DNA of 64,000 nt from Nocardia rhamnosiphila NBRC 108938 (GTDB lineage: Bacteria; Actinomycetota; Actinomycetes; Mycobacteriales; Mycobacteriaceae), in contig NZ_JOAJ01000009.1 of the NCBI RefSeq assembly GCF_000720425.1, positions 186,001 to 250,000 of the forward strand, in the 5' to 3' direction. Each line of letters starts with the position of its first letter. Position 1 is the first letter of the stretch. The notes under the pieces were generated by a model, which worked only from the letters and a program-made list of their open reading frames with translations, was not told where the DNA came from and ran no database searches. This document shows, one piece after another, positions 21,407 through 29,777 of this stretch. The translations under genes were made by a program, and so were the position numbers.

Positions 21407-22566
21407 GCCGCCCAGCCTCCCATCCGATCCAGATGGGCCTGCACATCGTCGAGGAATCCGGCCGGGAAACGCAGCGACCCCATCCCGGTGCGGCGCAGGA
21501 AACCGGCGGTGGCCCGCGCCGACAGCAACTGTGTATCGGTGAGGAAGAAGCGCAGGTCCTCGTAGGGATCGTGCACGGGCCACGGTGAGATCGGCACCTC
21601 GAACGCCGACCCGGCCCGCCCCCATGCCGCGCCCGGCCACGGACTGCCCGGCGGCAGCGGGATATGTCCCGGAATCGGCTCCGCCGGAGTACGCAACCGG
21701 GAGCCGACCCAGGACGCCATCCGCACACTCACCGCATTGCCCACCAGTTTCCAGCGCTGCCCCGGCCGGAATCCCGGCGCGTCCAGCGCCGGTTCGGTCC
21801 AGCCGGGCGCGAAGCCCTGTAACCGCTCGCCGTCGGTGATCCCCGGCGTGACGATCTCCCCGGATGGCAGCCGCACCGCCGGCGGGCTGGCGATACCCAG
21901 ACCCGACCCGCCCTTCAAGGTCGGGACGGCGTTGACCACCCAGCCCAGGCCACGCACACCCTCGGTCCAGTAGAAACCGCACGGGTCGTGTTCCGGGGAA
22001 CCCAGCAGCCGCGGGCCGGCGTCGTCGGCGAACAGCACCGTGCGCGGATCCTCGGTACGCGAGGCGAGCATGATCACCCGATTGCGCCGCTGCGGCAGAC
22101 CGAACGCCCGCGCGTCCACCACCCGGTAGGCCCAGGTGTAGCCGAGTTCGTCCAGGGCCGTGGTGATATGACGCATGGCCGCCCCGCGCCCGAGCTGCAG
22201 CATGAACGGCACGTTCTCGATGAGCAGCCAGCGCGGCCCGCGTTTGCGCCGGACCAGCCGGAACACATGGTCGACCAGACTCGATCGGGTTCCGGTGATA
22301 CCCGCGGTGCGGCCCGCCTGGGACAGGTCCTGGCACGGGAAACCCGCGGCGACCAGTTCGGTATCCGGCGGCAGCGCACGCAAACGGGTGATATCGGTAT
22401 GCAGTTCGGCGTCGGGAAAGCGGCTCGAAAGCACCGCCCGTGCGCCCGGGTCGATTTCACAGAGCAACGTCGAATGCCATCCGTGCGCCGACAGCCCGAG
22501 TTCGAGTCCTCCGATCCCGGCGAAAAGCCCCACCATCCGCGCGCCCGTCACGAAGTTCCTCTCCAT
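21403..22566 (-). CDS. dcm: DNA (cytosine-5-)-methyltransferase
   Basis: A 387-residue m5C methyltransferase with motifs in standard order: I MVGLFAGIGGLELGL, IV AAGFPCQDLSQAG (catalytic Cys), VI LLIENVPF, VIII LPQRRNRVIML, a target-recognition region of about 80 residues, IX ERLQGFAPGW and X KLVGNAVSVRMASW. A C-terminal segment of about 100 residues (AWGRAG..., FLRRTGMGSLRFPAGF) is also found in a subset of actinobacterial enzymes. The ATG at 22566 is preferred; a GTG at 22623 is in frame. No restriction endonuclease other than Vsr is adjacent. The recognition sequence cannot be read from the protein. Confidence 0.94.
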   Translation of the reverse strand: MERNFVTGARMVGLFAGIGGLELGLSAHGWHSTLLCEIDPGARAVLSSRFPDAELHTDITRLRALPPDTELVAAGFPCQDLSQAGRTAGITGTRSSLVDHVFRLVRRKRGPRWLLIENVPFMLQLGRGAAMRHITTALDELGYTWAYRVVDARAFGLPQRRNRVIMLASRTEDPRTVLFADDAGPRLLGSPEHDPCGFYWTEGVRGLGWVVNAVPTLKGGSGLGIASPPAVRLPSGEIVTPGITDGERLQGFAPGWTEPALDAPGFRPGQRWKLVGNAVSVRMASWVGSRLRTPAEPIPGHIPLPPGSPWPGAAWGRAGSAFEVPISPWPVHDPYEDLRFFLTDTQLLSARATAGFLRRTGMGSLRFPAGFLDDVQAHLDRMGGWAA

Positions 22567-22803
22567 CCGGTCCGGCTCCGGAAGGGAGGTTACTCCGCGA
22601 ATTCCGGCGGCTTCACCGGTCACGGACCACCGGCCGGGCGGCCGTGAGATACGCCACCGTCACATATGCGCCCATCCCGCGAGTCGATTACGGCCGATCG
22701 AGAGTTACTCAGCGACAACGCCATAGAAAACCCTGGTCAGGGGTTTATCACTGGTGGTTTCAGATTCGCGGTCCGGACCCGGCGGTCTGGCAGGATGGGC
22801 GCC

Positions 22804-23880
22804 ATGAAGTTGCGTGTCGGTCTGGCCACCGTGGTGTCGGGCGCTTTCGCCCTGTCCGGTGCGGTCCTGCCCGGCGCCGCGGCGGCCGTCCCCGAACCGC
22901 TGCACACCGCGCCCGCGCGGCCCGATACCGGTTCCGCCGAGGACCCCGGCCCGGTGGAGAAAGCCGAACCGGTCCCGGCGCCGCATGCCGCGATCATCGG
23001 CACCGAACCGGTGAACGACCGGCTGATGCGGGTATTCGTCGATTCACCGGCCATGCACCGCACAGTGCAGGTGCTGGTGCTGCTGCCCACCGACCGGAGC
23101 ACCCCGCGCCCCACCGTCTACATGCTCGACGGCCGCAGTACCCAGCCGGACAGCAACAACTGGCTCGACCGCGGCAACGCCGCCCGGTTCTTCGCCGACA
23201 AACCGGTCAATGTGGTGTTCACCGTCGGTGGACCCGCCAGTTTCTACACCGACTGGCAGCGCCCCGACCCGGTGCTCGGCGTCAACAAATGGGAAACCTT
23301 CCTCACCGAGGAACTGCCCCCGCTGCTGGACGCGCAATTCTCTGGGAACGGCCGCAATGCCGTGATCGGCACCTCCATGGGCGCCGAGGCCGCGATGATG
23401 CTCGCCATCCGCAAACCCGACCTGTACGCGGCGGTCGGCGCGCACAGCGGATGCTTCTCGACCGGTACCGACCTCGGCCAGGCCCAGGCCCGCGTGGTCG
23501 TCTCCACCTACAAGGGCGATCCGGAGAACATGTTCGGCGCCCCCGACGATCCGGCCTGGCTCGCCCACGATGTGACCCTGCACGCCGCCGCGCTGCGTGG
23601 CAAAGCGCTCTACCTGTCGGTGGGCAGCGGACGCCCCGGTGTCCACGACACCCTGGCCAACCCGGAAACCCCCACCAGCGTGGTGATGGGCGGCCCACTG
23701 GAGGCCGCCACCGATTTCTGCACCCGCCGCCTGGCCCAGCGCCTCGACACCCTGGGCATCACCTACACGGCCAATTTCCGCCCGACCGGCACCCACTCGT
23801 GGCCGTACTGGGCAGACGAACTGGTCACCTCCTGGCCCACCATCGCCGGCGGGCTCGGACTCGACCGAACCGCCGGTTAA
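22804..23880 (+). CDS. Secreted mycolyltransferase (antigen 85/esterase D) family protein
   Basis: A 358-residue exported alpha/beta-hydrolase. The signal peptide is residues 1-28 (LSGAVLPGAAAA, cleavage near AAA/VPE). A Pro/Glu-rich linker of about 40 residues precedes the catalytic domain. The nucleophile elbow is GTSMGAEAA, and the catalytic histidine lies in GTHSWPYW near the end; YMLDGR and NNWLDRGNAARFF are typical of corynebacterial and nocardial mycolyltransferases. Such enzymes move mycolic acids from trehalose monomycolate to arabinogalactan or trehalose outside the membrane. It overlaps the stop of the convergent aminotransferase gene by 4 bases. Confidence 0.88.
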   Translation: MKLRVGLATVVSGAFALSGAVLPGAAAAVPEPLHTAPARPDTGSAEDPGPVEKAEPVPAPHAAIIGTEPVNDRLMRVFVDSPAMHRTVQVLVLLPTDRSTPRPTVYMLDGRSTQPDSNNWLDRGNAARFFADKPVNVVFTVGGPASFYTDWQRPDPVLGVNKWETFLTEELPPLLDAQFSGNGRNAVIGTSMGAEAAMMLAIRKPDLYAAVGAHSGCFSTGTDLGQAQARVVVSTYKGDPENMFGAPDDPAWLAHDVTLHAAALRGKALYLSVGSGRPGVHDTLANPETPTSVVMGGPLEAATDFCTRRLAQRLDTLGITYTANFRPTGTHSWPYWADELVTSWPTIAGGLGLDRTAG

Positions 23881-24962
23881 GCACCGCCGCCGGCGAAGCG
23901 GGCCGCGGTCTCCGGATCGGTCGCGAAACGCAGGAACAGCTCGTTCTCGTGCGGATCACCCGCGGTCACCCGGACGCCCTCACCGGCGAAGGGCCGGATC
24001 AGCACACCCGCCGCCGCGCTCGCGTCCGCGAATTCGGTGGTCGCGGCGTCCAGCGTGATCCACAGGAAATTGGATTCGCTCACCGGCACCCGGTAGCCCG
24101 CCGCCAGTAGCGCGGTACGCATCCGGTCGCGTTCGGCGATCACCGCCTCGGTGCGGTCCAGCAGTTCGTGGCGGGCCTCCAGCGAGGCGATGGCCGCGGC
24201 CTGCGCGACCCGGCTCACGCTGAAAGGGATGTGCACCTTCAGCAGCGCCGCGATGACCTCCGGCGCGCCCACTGCGTACCCGACCCGGAGCCCCGCCAGC
24301 CCGTAGGCCTTCGAGAAGGTCCGCAGCACAACCACATTCGGCCGGTTCCGGGCCAGCTCGACCCCGTCGGGATGATCACCGGGCGTCATCCGCAGGTACT
24401 CGTAGTACGCCTCGTCCAGAGCGATCAGGACATTGCCGGGCATCCGGTCCAGGAACCGCTCCAGTTCCGCCCGGCCCACGGCGGTGCCGGTCGGATTGTT
24501 CGGGTTGCATACGAACACCAGCCGGGTCCGCTCGGTGACGGCGGCGGCCAGCGCGTCCAGATCATGCACATGATCGCGCAGCGGCACGGTCACCGCGGTC
24601 GCGTTGCCGACCTGGCTGATGATCGGATACGCCTCGAACGAACGCCACGCGTAGAGCACCTCGTCGGCCGGGTCCGCGCAGGTGATCTGGACCAGCTCCT
24701 GGCACAGCGCCACACTCCCGCAGCCGACCGCGATATTCGCCGGCTCGACGCCGAGGAACTGCGCCAGCGCCGCTCGCAGTTCGCCGGACTGGTTGTCCGG
24801 GTAACGGTTGGCCAGTTCCACCGCCTCGGCGATAGCTTTGCTCGCGGCGGGCAGCGGACCGATGGTGGTCTCGTTGCTCGCCAGTTTGACCGCGCCGGGA
24901 TGGCTGCGGCCGGGAACGTATGCCGGAATGGAATCGAGGTCCGGCCGAATGTGCGCGGTCAC
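23877..24962 (-). CDS. pat: Aromatic / histidinol-phosphate aminotransferase (Rv3772 type)
   Basis: A 361-residue fold-type I aminotransferase matching Rv3772, which acts mainly on aromatic amino acids. Family landmarks are LASNETTIGPLP near residue 28, GCGSVALCQELVQ, FVCNPNNPTGT, LDEAYYEY and the Schiff-base lysine in LRTFSKAYGLAGLRVGYA, with the substrate-arginine region near FLRFATDPE. It is cytoplasmic and catalyses the last transamination to phenylalanine or tyrosine. tyrA lies about 8 kb away. The GTG start at 24962 reads MTAHIRPDLDSIP, which aligns with the usual start. Confidence 0.9.
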   Translation of the reverse strand: MTAHIRPDLDSIPAYVPGRSHPGAVKLASNETTIGPLPAASKAIAEAVELANRYPDNQSGELRAALAQFLGVEPANIAVGCGSVALCQELVQITCADPADEVLYAWRSFEAYPIISQVGNATAVTVPLRDHVHDLDALAAAVTERTRLVFVCNPNNPTGTAVGRAELERFLDRMPGNVLIALDEAYYEYLRMTPGDHPDGVELARNRPNVVVLRTFSKAYGLAGLRVGYAVGAPEVIAALLKVHIPFSVSRVAQAAAIASLEARHELLDRTEAVIAERDRMRTALLAAGYRVPVSESNFLWITLDAATTEFADASAAAGVLIRPFAGEGVRVTAGDPHENELFLRFATDPETAARFAGGGA

Positions 24963-25056
24963 GTAACGAGCTTAGTTCCGGTCTCGATCGAGCCACGTTC
25001 GGGCTGCTCAACCGCTAATTCTCCCCGGTCCCGGGATATCGCCCTACGCTGGGAAC

Positions 25057-25791
25057 ATGTCGGGCACTTATGACGATATCGCGCTGCTGCGGCGCGGCGA
25101 ACCGGAAGCGAACGGACACGACCAAGAGCCGACAGGGGCTGCCACCAGCCCGAAAGCCGACGAACATGTGCCCATCACCGTCATCGAACCGGACGGTTAC
25201 GCCCGCGGCGGAATCGTCCTGTTGCACGAGGCCCGGGAGTTCACCGGATCGTTGCTGGAGTTCATGCGCGCCCTCGCGGGCGAGGGGTGGCTGGTCGTCG
25301 CACCGAACCTGTTCCACCGCGCCACCGCGTCGTCGTCCGGGGTGTACGGCGACGAACTCTTCGAGGATTTCGATGCCTGCTTCGACTGGCTCACCCACCG
25401 CGGTGTCTTCCCGGACTGCATCGGCGTGCTCGGTTTCGACACCGCCGGCACCGCGACCTTCCTTGTCGCCACCAACCGCCCCGTCGGCGCCGCGGTGAGC
25501 GTCGGCGCCACCGGCATCTCCACACCCATCACCGAACAAGCCGAAGCACTGGTGGTGGCCGCACCACGCCTACAGGCCCCGTGGCTGGGCCTGTTCGGCG
25601 CCGAGGCGGAGATATCCGCCGACGACGTCGACGCCCTCCGCGATGCCGCCGCCACCGCAGCCACCGCCAGCCTCGTGGTCACCTACCCCGGTCAGCTCCA
25701 CCGCGCCGACCACCCGGGCGGTGAGGACGGCGACGACCTGGTCGACTCCCGAACCCGCATTTTCGACTGGTTCGACAGCCACTTACGCTGA
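25057..25791 (+). CDS. Dienelactone hydrolase-like protein with altered nucleophile
   Basis: A 244-residue alpha/beta-hydrolase of the dienelactone hydrolase family. The first 45 residues are a poorly ordered, charged segment. The fold marks GGIVLLHEAREFTG (with the conserved Glu), ALAGEGWLVVAPNLFHR and YPGQLHRADHP are visible. The nucleophile elbow, usually GFCxGG, reads GFDTAG, so the catalytic cysteine is replaced by aspartate. It may use another mechanism or have lost activity. It stands alone between the aminotransferase and two tRNA genes, with its ATG at 25057. Confidence 0.82.
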   Translation: MSGTYDDIALLRRGEPEANGHDQEPTGAATSPKADEHVPITVIEPDGYARGGIVLLHEAREFTGSLLEFMRALAGEGWLVVAPNLFHRATASSSGVYGDELFEDFDACFDWLTHRGVFPDCIGVLGFDTAGTATFLVATNRPVGAAVSVGATGISTPITEQAEALVVAAPRLQAPWLGLFGAEAEISADDVDALRDAAATAATASLVVTYPGQLHRADHPGGEDGDDLVDSRTRIFDWFDSHLR

Positions 25792-25883
25792 TCGACCAGC
25801 CGTTTTGCAGTTTTCATACAGGCTCGGGTAGCCTTTCTGCTCGGCGGTCCGAAAGGGCCGGCGCCCTCGAAGAGAAGGCTCCA

Positions 25884-25973
25884 GGAGGCGTGCCAGAGCG
25901 GCCGAATGGGACTCACTGCTAATGAGTTGTCCCTTCACGGGGACCGGAGGTTCAAATCCTCTCGCCTCCGCCA
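25884..25973 (+). tRNA. tRNA-Ser(GCT)
   Basis: GGAGGCG/CGCCTCC acceptor, D-arm CCAGAGCGGCCGAATGG, anticodon GCT in the context CTGCTAATG, a long class II variable arm, and T-loop GGTTCAAATCC. CCA is encoded at 25971-25973. It reads AGC/AGU. Confidence 0.96.
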
Positions 25974-26009
25974 CGCCCGGGAAACCGGGCGACAACTGAA
26001 TACGCGTAC

Positions 26010-26082
26010 GCGCCCGTAGCTCAACGGATAGAGCATCTGACTACGGATCAGAAGGTTAGGGGTTCGAATCCCTTCGGGCGCA
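26010..26082 (+). tRNA. tRNA-Arg(ACG)
   Basis: GCGCCCG/CGGGCGC acceptor, D-arm TAGCTCAACGGATAGAGC, anticodon ACG in GACTACGGATC, T-loop GGTTCGAATCC and discriminator A. The wobble A34 is the standard substrate of TadA (gene at 32194), which converts it to inosine so that it reads CGU/CGC/CGA. Confidence 0.96.
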
Positions 26083-26086
26083 CAGA

Positions 26087-26126
26087 GATCGGCCCCCGAT
26101 CCGCGAAAGCGGATCGGGGGCCGATC
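26087..26126 (+). terminator. 18-bp perfect hairpin after the tRNA pair
   Basis: GATCGGCCCCCGATCCGC and its exact complement flank the tetraloop GAAA, 4 bases after tRNA-Arg. It is the strongest hairpin in the window and probably ends the tRNA-Ser/tRNA-Arg transcript. Confidence 0.85.
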
Positions 26127-26328
26127 GGCATTCTCGATGAGAGGGCCGGAATCCCGTACTTTGCCCGTACAAACGAGTCCTTACTTTCCTCCGGCGTACC
26201 GGAGCTCCATCCCACCGGCTGCGGCAACCGCCTCCGGCCGGGAGCCATGCGCAGGTATGTCGCGAGAGCTCAGCGCCCTATGGACTGCCCGATCGGCCGA
26301 GTATCGACAAGGACATGGAGGAGGGCTG

Positions 26329-26628
26329 ATGAAGATGATGAGCCACGATGAGGTGTTCGGCGCCCGGCTGGCGCAGATGACCGACGAAGCGCGCGCCGAA
26401 TACGAAGCCGCCTACGAGGAGGCAGGCATGGCGCTGCGAATGGCCGAACTCTTCTACGCCGCGCGTACCGGTGCCGGATCGACCCAGACCGAGCTCGCCC
26501 GCCGCATGGGCACCACTCAGCCCACGATTGCCAAGATCGAGGGCGGCGGGCGTGTGCCGACCATCGACATGCTCGACCGGCTGGCCCGCGCGGTCGGCCA
26601 GCGCCTCGAGGTATCGCTGGTCGCATAA
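26329..26628 (+). CDS. Small XRE-family HTH protein (HigA-like antitoxin type)
   Basis: A 99-residue DNA-binding protein. After an N-terminal helical segment (EARAEYEAAYEEAGMALRMA), a clear XRE helix-turn-helix runs TQTELARRMGTTQPTIAKIE (about residues 52-71), followed by RVPTIDMLDRLARAVG. The order resembles HigA-type antitoxins encoded after a HigB/RelE toxin. No intact toxin gene precedes it, only about 200 bases after the tRNA-Arg terminator with no recognisable product. The ATG at 26329 follows GGAGGAGGG. It may be an orphan antitoxin or a solitary regulator. Confidence 0.88.
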   Translation: MKMMSHDEVFGARLAQMTDEARAEYEAAYEEAGMALRMAELFYAARTGAGSTQTELARRMGTTQPTIAKIEGGGRVPTIDMLDRLARAVGQRLEVSLVA

Positions 26629-26883
26629 GCCCCAGCCGGAAGGCCACCCCCGGCGGAGGGATCTGCGTGACCCTGTCGTAAAAGCGCGGTAAATCGTTCG
26701 GACCCTTGCAATCTCGTCAAGGCCTCGGTGTCCATTGAAGCTAGGAGCAACCGAGTGACGCGATGTAAACCACAGCCCTACTCGTTGGACAGCTCATCTC
26801 CGGGGAGATAGCTCAGCGAAAAAGTGGTTATACCGGCGGCGAGGACCGAACCCATGACGACCCGGAGCCGGGAGGATGCAGAC

Positions 26884-27189
26884 ATGAGCGGCGGCGACAA
26901 GTATCTGTCCGAACTGGGGCCCGAGGAGCTGCGCGGCCGGAGCGACGAGCTGACCGCTGTGCGCGACCGCCTGGTCGAGCTGGGCGCGGCCGATGTGGCG
27001 ACGGAGCTCGACGAGGTCCTGTCGGCGATCGCCGGCTACGACGAGCCCGATATCGAGAATTACCGCGCGCAGGTCGAGCGGCGCATGGCCAAGATCGCGG
27101 ACGTGCTCAGGGCCGTCGAGCGGGAGAGCTCCGGTGACGGCAGGCAGGTCGAGGAAGCGGTGACCCGGTATCGCGCCGGCATCGACTGA
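26884..27189 (+). CDS. Small acidic helical protein, function unknown
   Basis: A 101-residue hydrophilic protein with predicted long helices (LSELGPEELRGRSDELTAVR, VATELDEVLSAIAGY, VERRMAKIADVLRAVERESS). There is no signal peptide or membrane segment and no recognised domain. The ATG at 26884 is chosen because GGGAGGA lies 8 bases upstream; in-frame ATGs at 26824 and 26854 lack a site. It could be a small coiled-coil adaptor. It is followed by the APC permease after 108 bases, probably with its own promoter. Confidence 0.7.
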   Translation: MSGGDKYLSELGPEELRGRSDELTAVRDRLVELGAADVATELDEVLSAIAGYDEPDIENYRAQVERRMAKIADVLRAVERESSGDGRQVEEAVTRYRAGID

Positions 27190-27297
27190 GCGCACCGGGC
27201 GTCCGGTCGGGTAGCGGAGGCGCCGCTCGGGGCATAGGTTGCGAATCGGCCCGTCGGTTGTCCGAGCTGCCGGCTCGGCGTTCTGCTAGGAGAAGCT

Positions 27298-28605
27298 GTG
27301 GCCGAGCAATCGTTTACTCCGGACCATTCGCCGGAGGGGAGTTCCGGCGGCCTGCGCAGGCGGCTCGGGCTCTCCGATGCGGTGGTGATCGGTCTGGGCT
27401 CGATGATCGGAGCGGGGATCTTCGCCGCGCTCGGACCGGCCGCGCGCGCGGCCGGGGCCGGGCTACCGGCCGGGCTGGTGGTGGCGGCGGTGATCGCCTA
27501 CTGCAACGCCACCTCGTCGGCTCGGCTGGCGGCACGGTATCCGGTTTCCGGCGGCACCTATGTGTACGGCCGGGCGCGGCTCGGGGAGTTCTGGGGGTTT
27601 CTGGCGGGCTGGAGTTTCGTGGTCGGCAAAACTGCCTCGTGCGCGGCGATGGCGCTGACCGTGGGCGTCTATGTATGGCCGGAGCGGGCGCATGCCGTAG
27701 CCGTCGCCGCCGTGGTGACGATGACCGCGGTCAACTACCGCGGCGTGGAGAAATCGGCCGAGGTGACCCGCATCGTGGTAGCCGTCGTGCTGGGCGTGCT
27801 GGCCGCTGTGGTGGTGGCCGCCTTCACCACCGGGCACACCGATATGGGGCGCCTCGCGGTCGACGACGAGGTGTCCTTCGGCGGGATTCTCCAGTCCGCG
27901 GGACTGCTGTTCTTCGCGTTCGCGGGGTACGCGCGAATCGCCACCCTGGCAGAGGAAGTACGCGATCCGGCACGCACGATCCCGCGGGCGATCCCACTCG
28001 CGCTGGCGATCACCCTGGCCGTCTACACAGTGATCGCGGTGACCGCACTGGTTGTGCTCGGTCCCCGGCAGCTGGCGGAGGCGACCGCGCCCCTCTCGCA
28101 GACCGTGCAGGCCACCGGCGTGACCTGGCTCGAACCCGTGGTCCGCGCCGGGGCGGCCGCGGCGGCACTCGGCTCGCTCCTCGCCTTGACCCTGGGGGTT
28201 TCGCGCACCGCGCTGGCCATGGCGCGCGATCGATATCTGCCCCGAGCGCTCTCGGCGGTGCATCCCCGGTTCGGAGTGCCGCACCACGCGGAGATCGTCG
28301 TCGGAGTGGTCGTGGCGGTGGTGGCCGCGACCGCCGATGTGCGTTCGGCCATCGGGTTCTCCTCCTTCGGTGTGCTCCTGTACTACGCCGTCGCCAACGC
28401 CTCGGCCCGGACGCTGACCGCGGCCGAGAACCGGCCACCGCGCGTGATCCCGGTCCTCGGCCTGTTCGGATGCCTCGTACTGGCCTTCACTCTGCCTTGG
28501 ACGGCAGTGGCTTCCGGGGTGGCGGCTACCGCGGTGGGAGTGGCGATCTACGTGGTTCGGTTCCGGGCGCGACCACGGTCGTCCGGCAAGGGCGCTGCCT
28601 CCTGA
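27298..28605 (+). CDS. APC superfamily amino-acid permease
   Basis: A 435-residue permease with about 12 membrane helices. The substrate-binding unwound helix 1 is VVIGLGSMIGAGIFAALGPA, and the conserved helix 6 segment is GLLFFAFAGYARIATLAEEV. EVRDPARTIPRAI and the loop RDRYLPRALSAVHPRFGVPH are also typical of cationic or neutral amino-acid transporters of the APA/CAT type. The GTG start has AGGAGAAG 5-8 bases upstream. It is a monocistronic unit ending near the hairpin at 28769. The substrate is not predictable. Confidence 0.9.
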   Translation: MAEQSFTPDHSPEGSSGGLRRRLGLSDAVVIGLGSMIGAGIFAALGPAARAAGAGLPAGLVVAAVIAYCNATSSARLAARYPVSGGTYVYGRARLGEFWGFLAGWSFVVGKTASCAAMALTVGVYVWPERAHAVAVAAVVTMTAVNYRGVEKSAEVTRIVVAVVLGVLAAVVVAAFTTGHTDMGRLAVDDEVSFGGILQSAGLLFFAFAGYARIATLAEEVRDPARTIPRAIPLALAITLAVYTVIAVTALVVLGPRQLAEATAPLSQTVQATGVTWLEPVVRAGAAAAALGSLLALTLGVSRTALAMARDRYLPRALSAVHPRFGVPHHAEIVVGVVVAVVAATADVRSAIGFSSFGVLLYYAVANASARTLTAAENRPPRVIPVLGLFGCLVLAFTLPWTAVASGVAATAVGVAIYVVRFRARPRSSGKGAAS

Positions 28606-28768
28606 CGGCGATCCGGCACGAGGCCCGCCTGCTCCGCTGGATCGGGACGGTATCGCCGCGGGGGACTCGAGGCCTTTTTCGCGGTCGCGTGCCGGCTGGA
28701 TACACGCTGCGGTGACAGACCGCGGCAACCGGCCGATCCGCTGCGGTGGCGCCGGGTAGGCGGATGCG

Positions 28769-28800
28769 GCGGGAAGGCGCCGACCACGGCGCCTTCCCGC
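28769..28800. terminator. Terminator-like hairpin between permease and methyltransferase genes
   Basis: GCGGGAAGGCGCCG and its exact complement flank the loop ACCA. It lies between two convergent genes, 19 bases beyond the methyltransferase stop, and can serve both. No T-run is seen. Confidence 0.65.
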
Positions 28801-28819
28801 CTTCCGGGTAACGCTGGTA

Positions 28820-29668
28820 TCAGGCCCGGCGCCGGTTTCCGTTCCGTACCCACCCCTGGGCGATATCGCCGAGATTCCACCAGCGGACGTGCCGCTCGTC
28901 CACCGATTCCAGCGACCACCCGGCCGCGAGGCGATCGAAGAACGCGTCGTCGCCGGTCTTGCCACCCCGGGGTTCGCCCACGTAGATCAGGCGCCGGCCG
29001 CCGCGGGACTCGAAGAGTTCGAGTGCGGCCGACGCCATACGATCGCCCCACCCCGGGGGCCAGCACAGGAACAGGACCGATTCCGCGTCCAACCCGGCCG
29101 CAAACCCCTCGGCCGCGCCGACCGGAAACCACACCGCCGGATGCCCGGCGCTGCCGGGGAAGGACACGTTCACCGTGGTATCCGGGGGCGCGGAGTCGAA
29201 CGCCGTCATCGCGACTCCCCGGTCGGCGAGCAGTTTCGCCCAGTAGCCGCGCCCCGCCCCCAGCTCGACCAGCGGGCGTCCCGCGCCGAAGGCCACGATC
29301 CAGTCGAGCGTCTCCGGTGCCGGGATCGCGTAGGCGTAGGCGGCCTGCAGGATCGTCTGAGCGAAACCCAGCCGCACGCTCCCCCGCGGGTTGCCGCCGT
29401 GGACGACCCGCCGGTCGCCGTCTGCACCGACGGCCGGGCCGACGATATCCCAGTACGGATTGCCCGATTCGGTTTCGCCGCCGGTCATGTAGTGCACGAG
29501 CCGCAGGTCGAAGGCCGCGTCGGCGTGCGGGTCGCCGGTCCCGTCCAGCAGTGGGGCGGTGGTCAGGTATTCGGCGACCTTCGGGTATTCGGTCCGTAAC
29601 CGGGCCTCGTCGTCGAGCAACGCGGCCAATTCGGTTCGGCGTTGGGGCGTCAGGACGAGACCGGTCAT
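28820..29668 (-). CDS. SAM-dependent methyltransferase-like protein
   Basis: A 282-residue protein. A helical N-terminal part of about 130 residues (including DLRLVHYMTGGETESGNPYW) leads to a Rossmann-type core with motif I PLVELGAGRGYWAKLLADRG and the second-strand VAMTAFDSAP. A CWPPGWGDRMA segment occupies the motif IV position. This matches a widespread actinobacterial group annotated as class I methyltransferases of unknown substrate. The ATG at 29668 begins MTGLVLTPQRR. It is followed downstream by the permease terminator and preceded, 109 bases away, by the VOC gene on the same strand. Confidence 0.78.
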   Translation of the reverse strand: MTGLVLTPQRRTELAALLDDEARLRTEYPKVAEYLTTAPLLDGTGDPHADAAFDLRLVHYMTGGETESGNPYWDIVGPAVGADGDRRVVHGGNPRGSVRLGFAQTILQAAYAYAIPAPETLDWIVAFGAGRPLVELGAGRGYWAKLLADRGVAMTAFDSAPPDTTVNVSFPGSAGHPAVWFPVGAAEGFAAGLDAESVLFLCWPPGWGDRMASAALELFESRGGRRLIYVGEPRGGKTGDDAFFDRLAAGWSLESVDERHVRWWNLGDIAQGWVRNGNRRRA

Positions 29669-29777
29669 ACCTTCGATTCTCCAGGGCGCCGCGGGTTGCC
29701 CGGTGATTTCCACGGTCCGCGCCGGAACCGTGACAGTGTCGCTACGAGCACCGGCCGGAACCCGCGGTCGCGGGGTA

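Noticed and set aside
20936..22336. A 466-residue frame covering vsr plus upstream sequence
   Set aside because: Only the last 156 residues are Vsr; the rest overlaps the methyltransferase gene in a non-coding frame.
27463..28965. A 500-residue minus-strand frame opposite the permease
   Set aside because: Antisense to a well-supported APC permease; His/Arg/Gly-rich shadow sequence without motifs.
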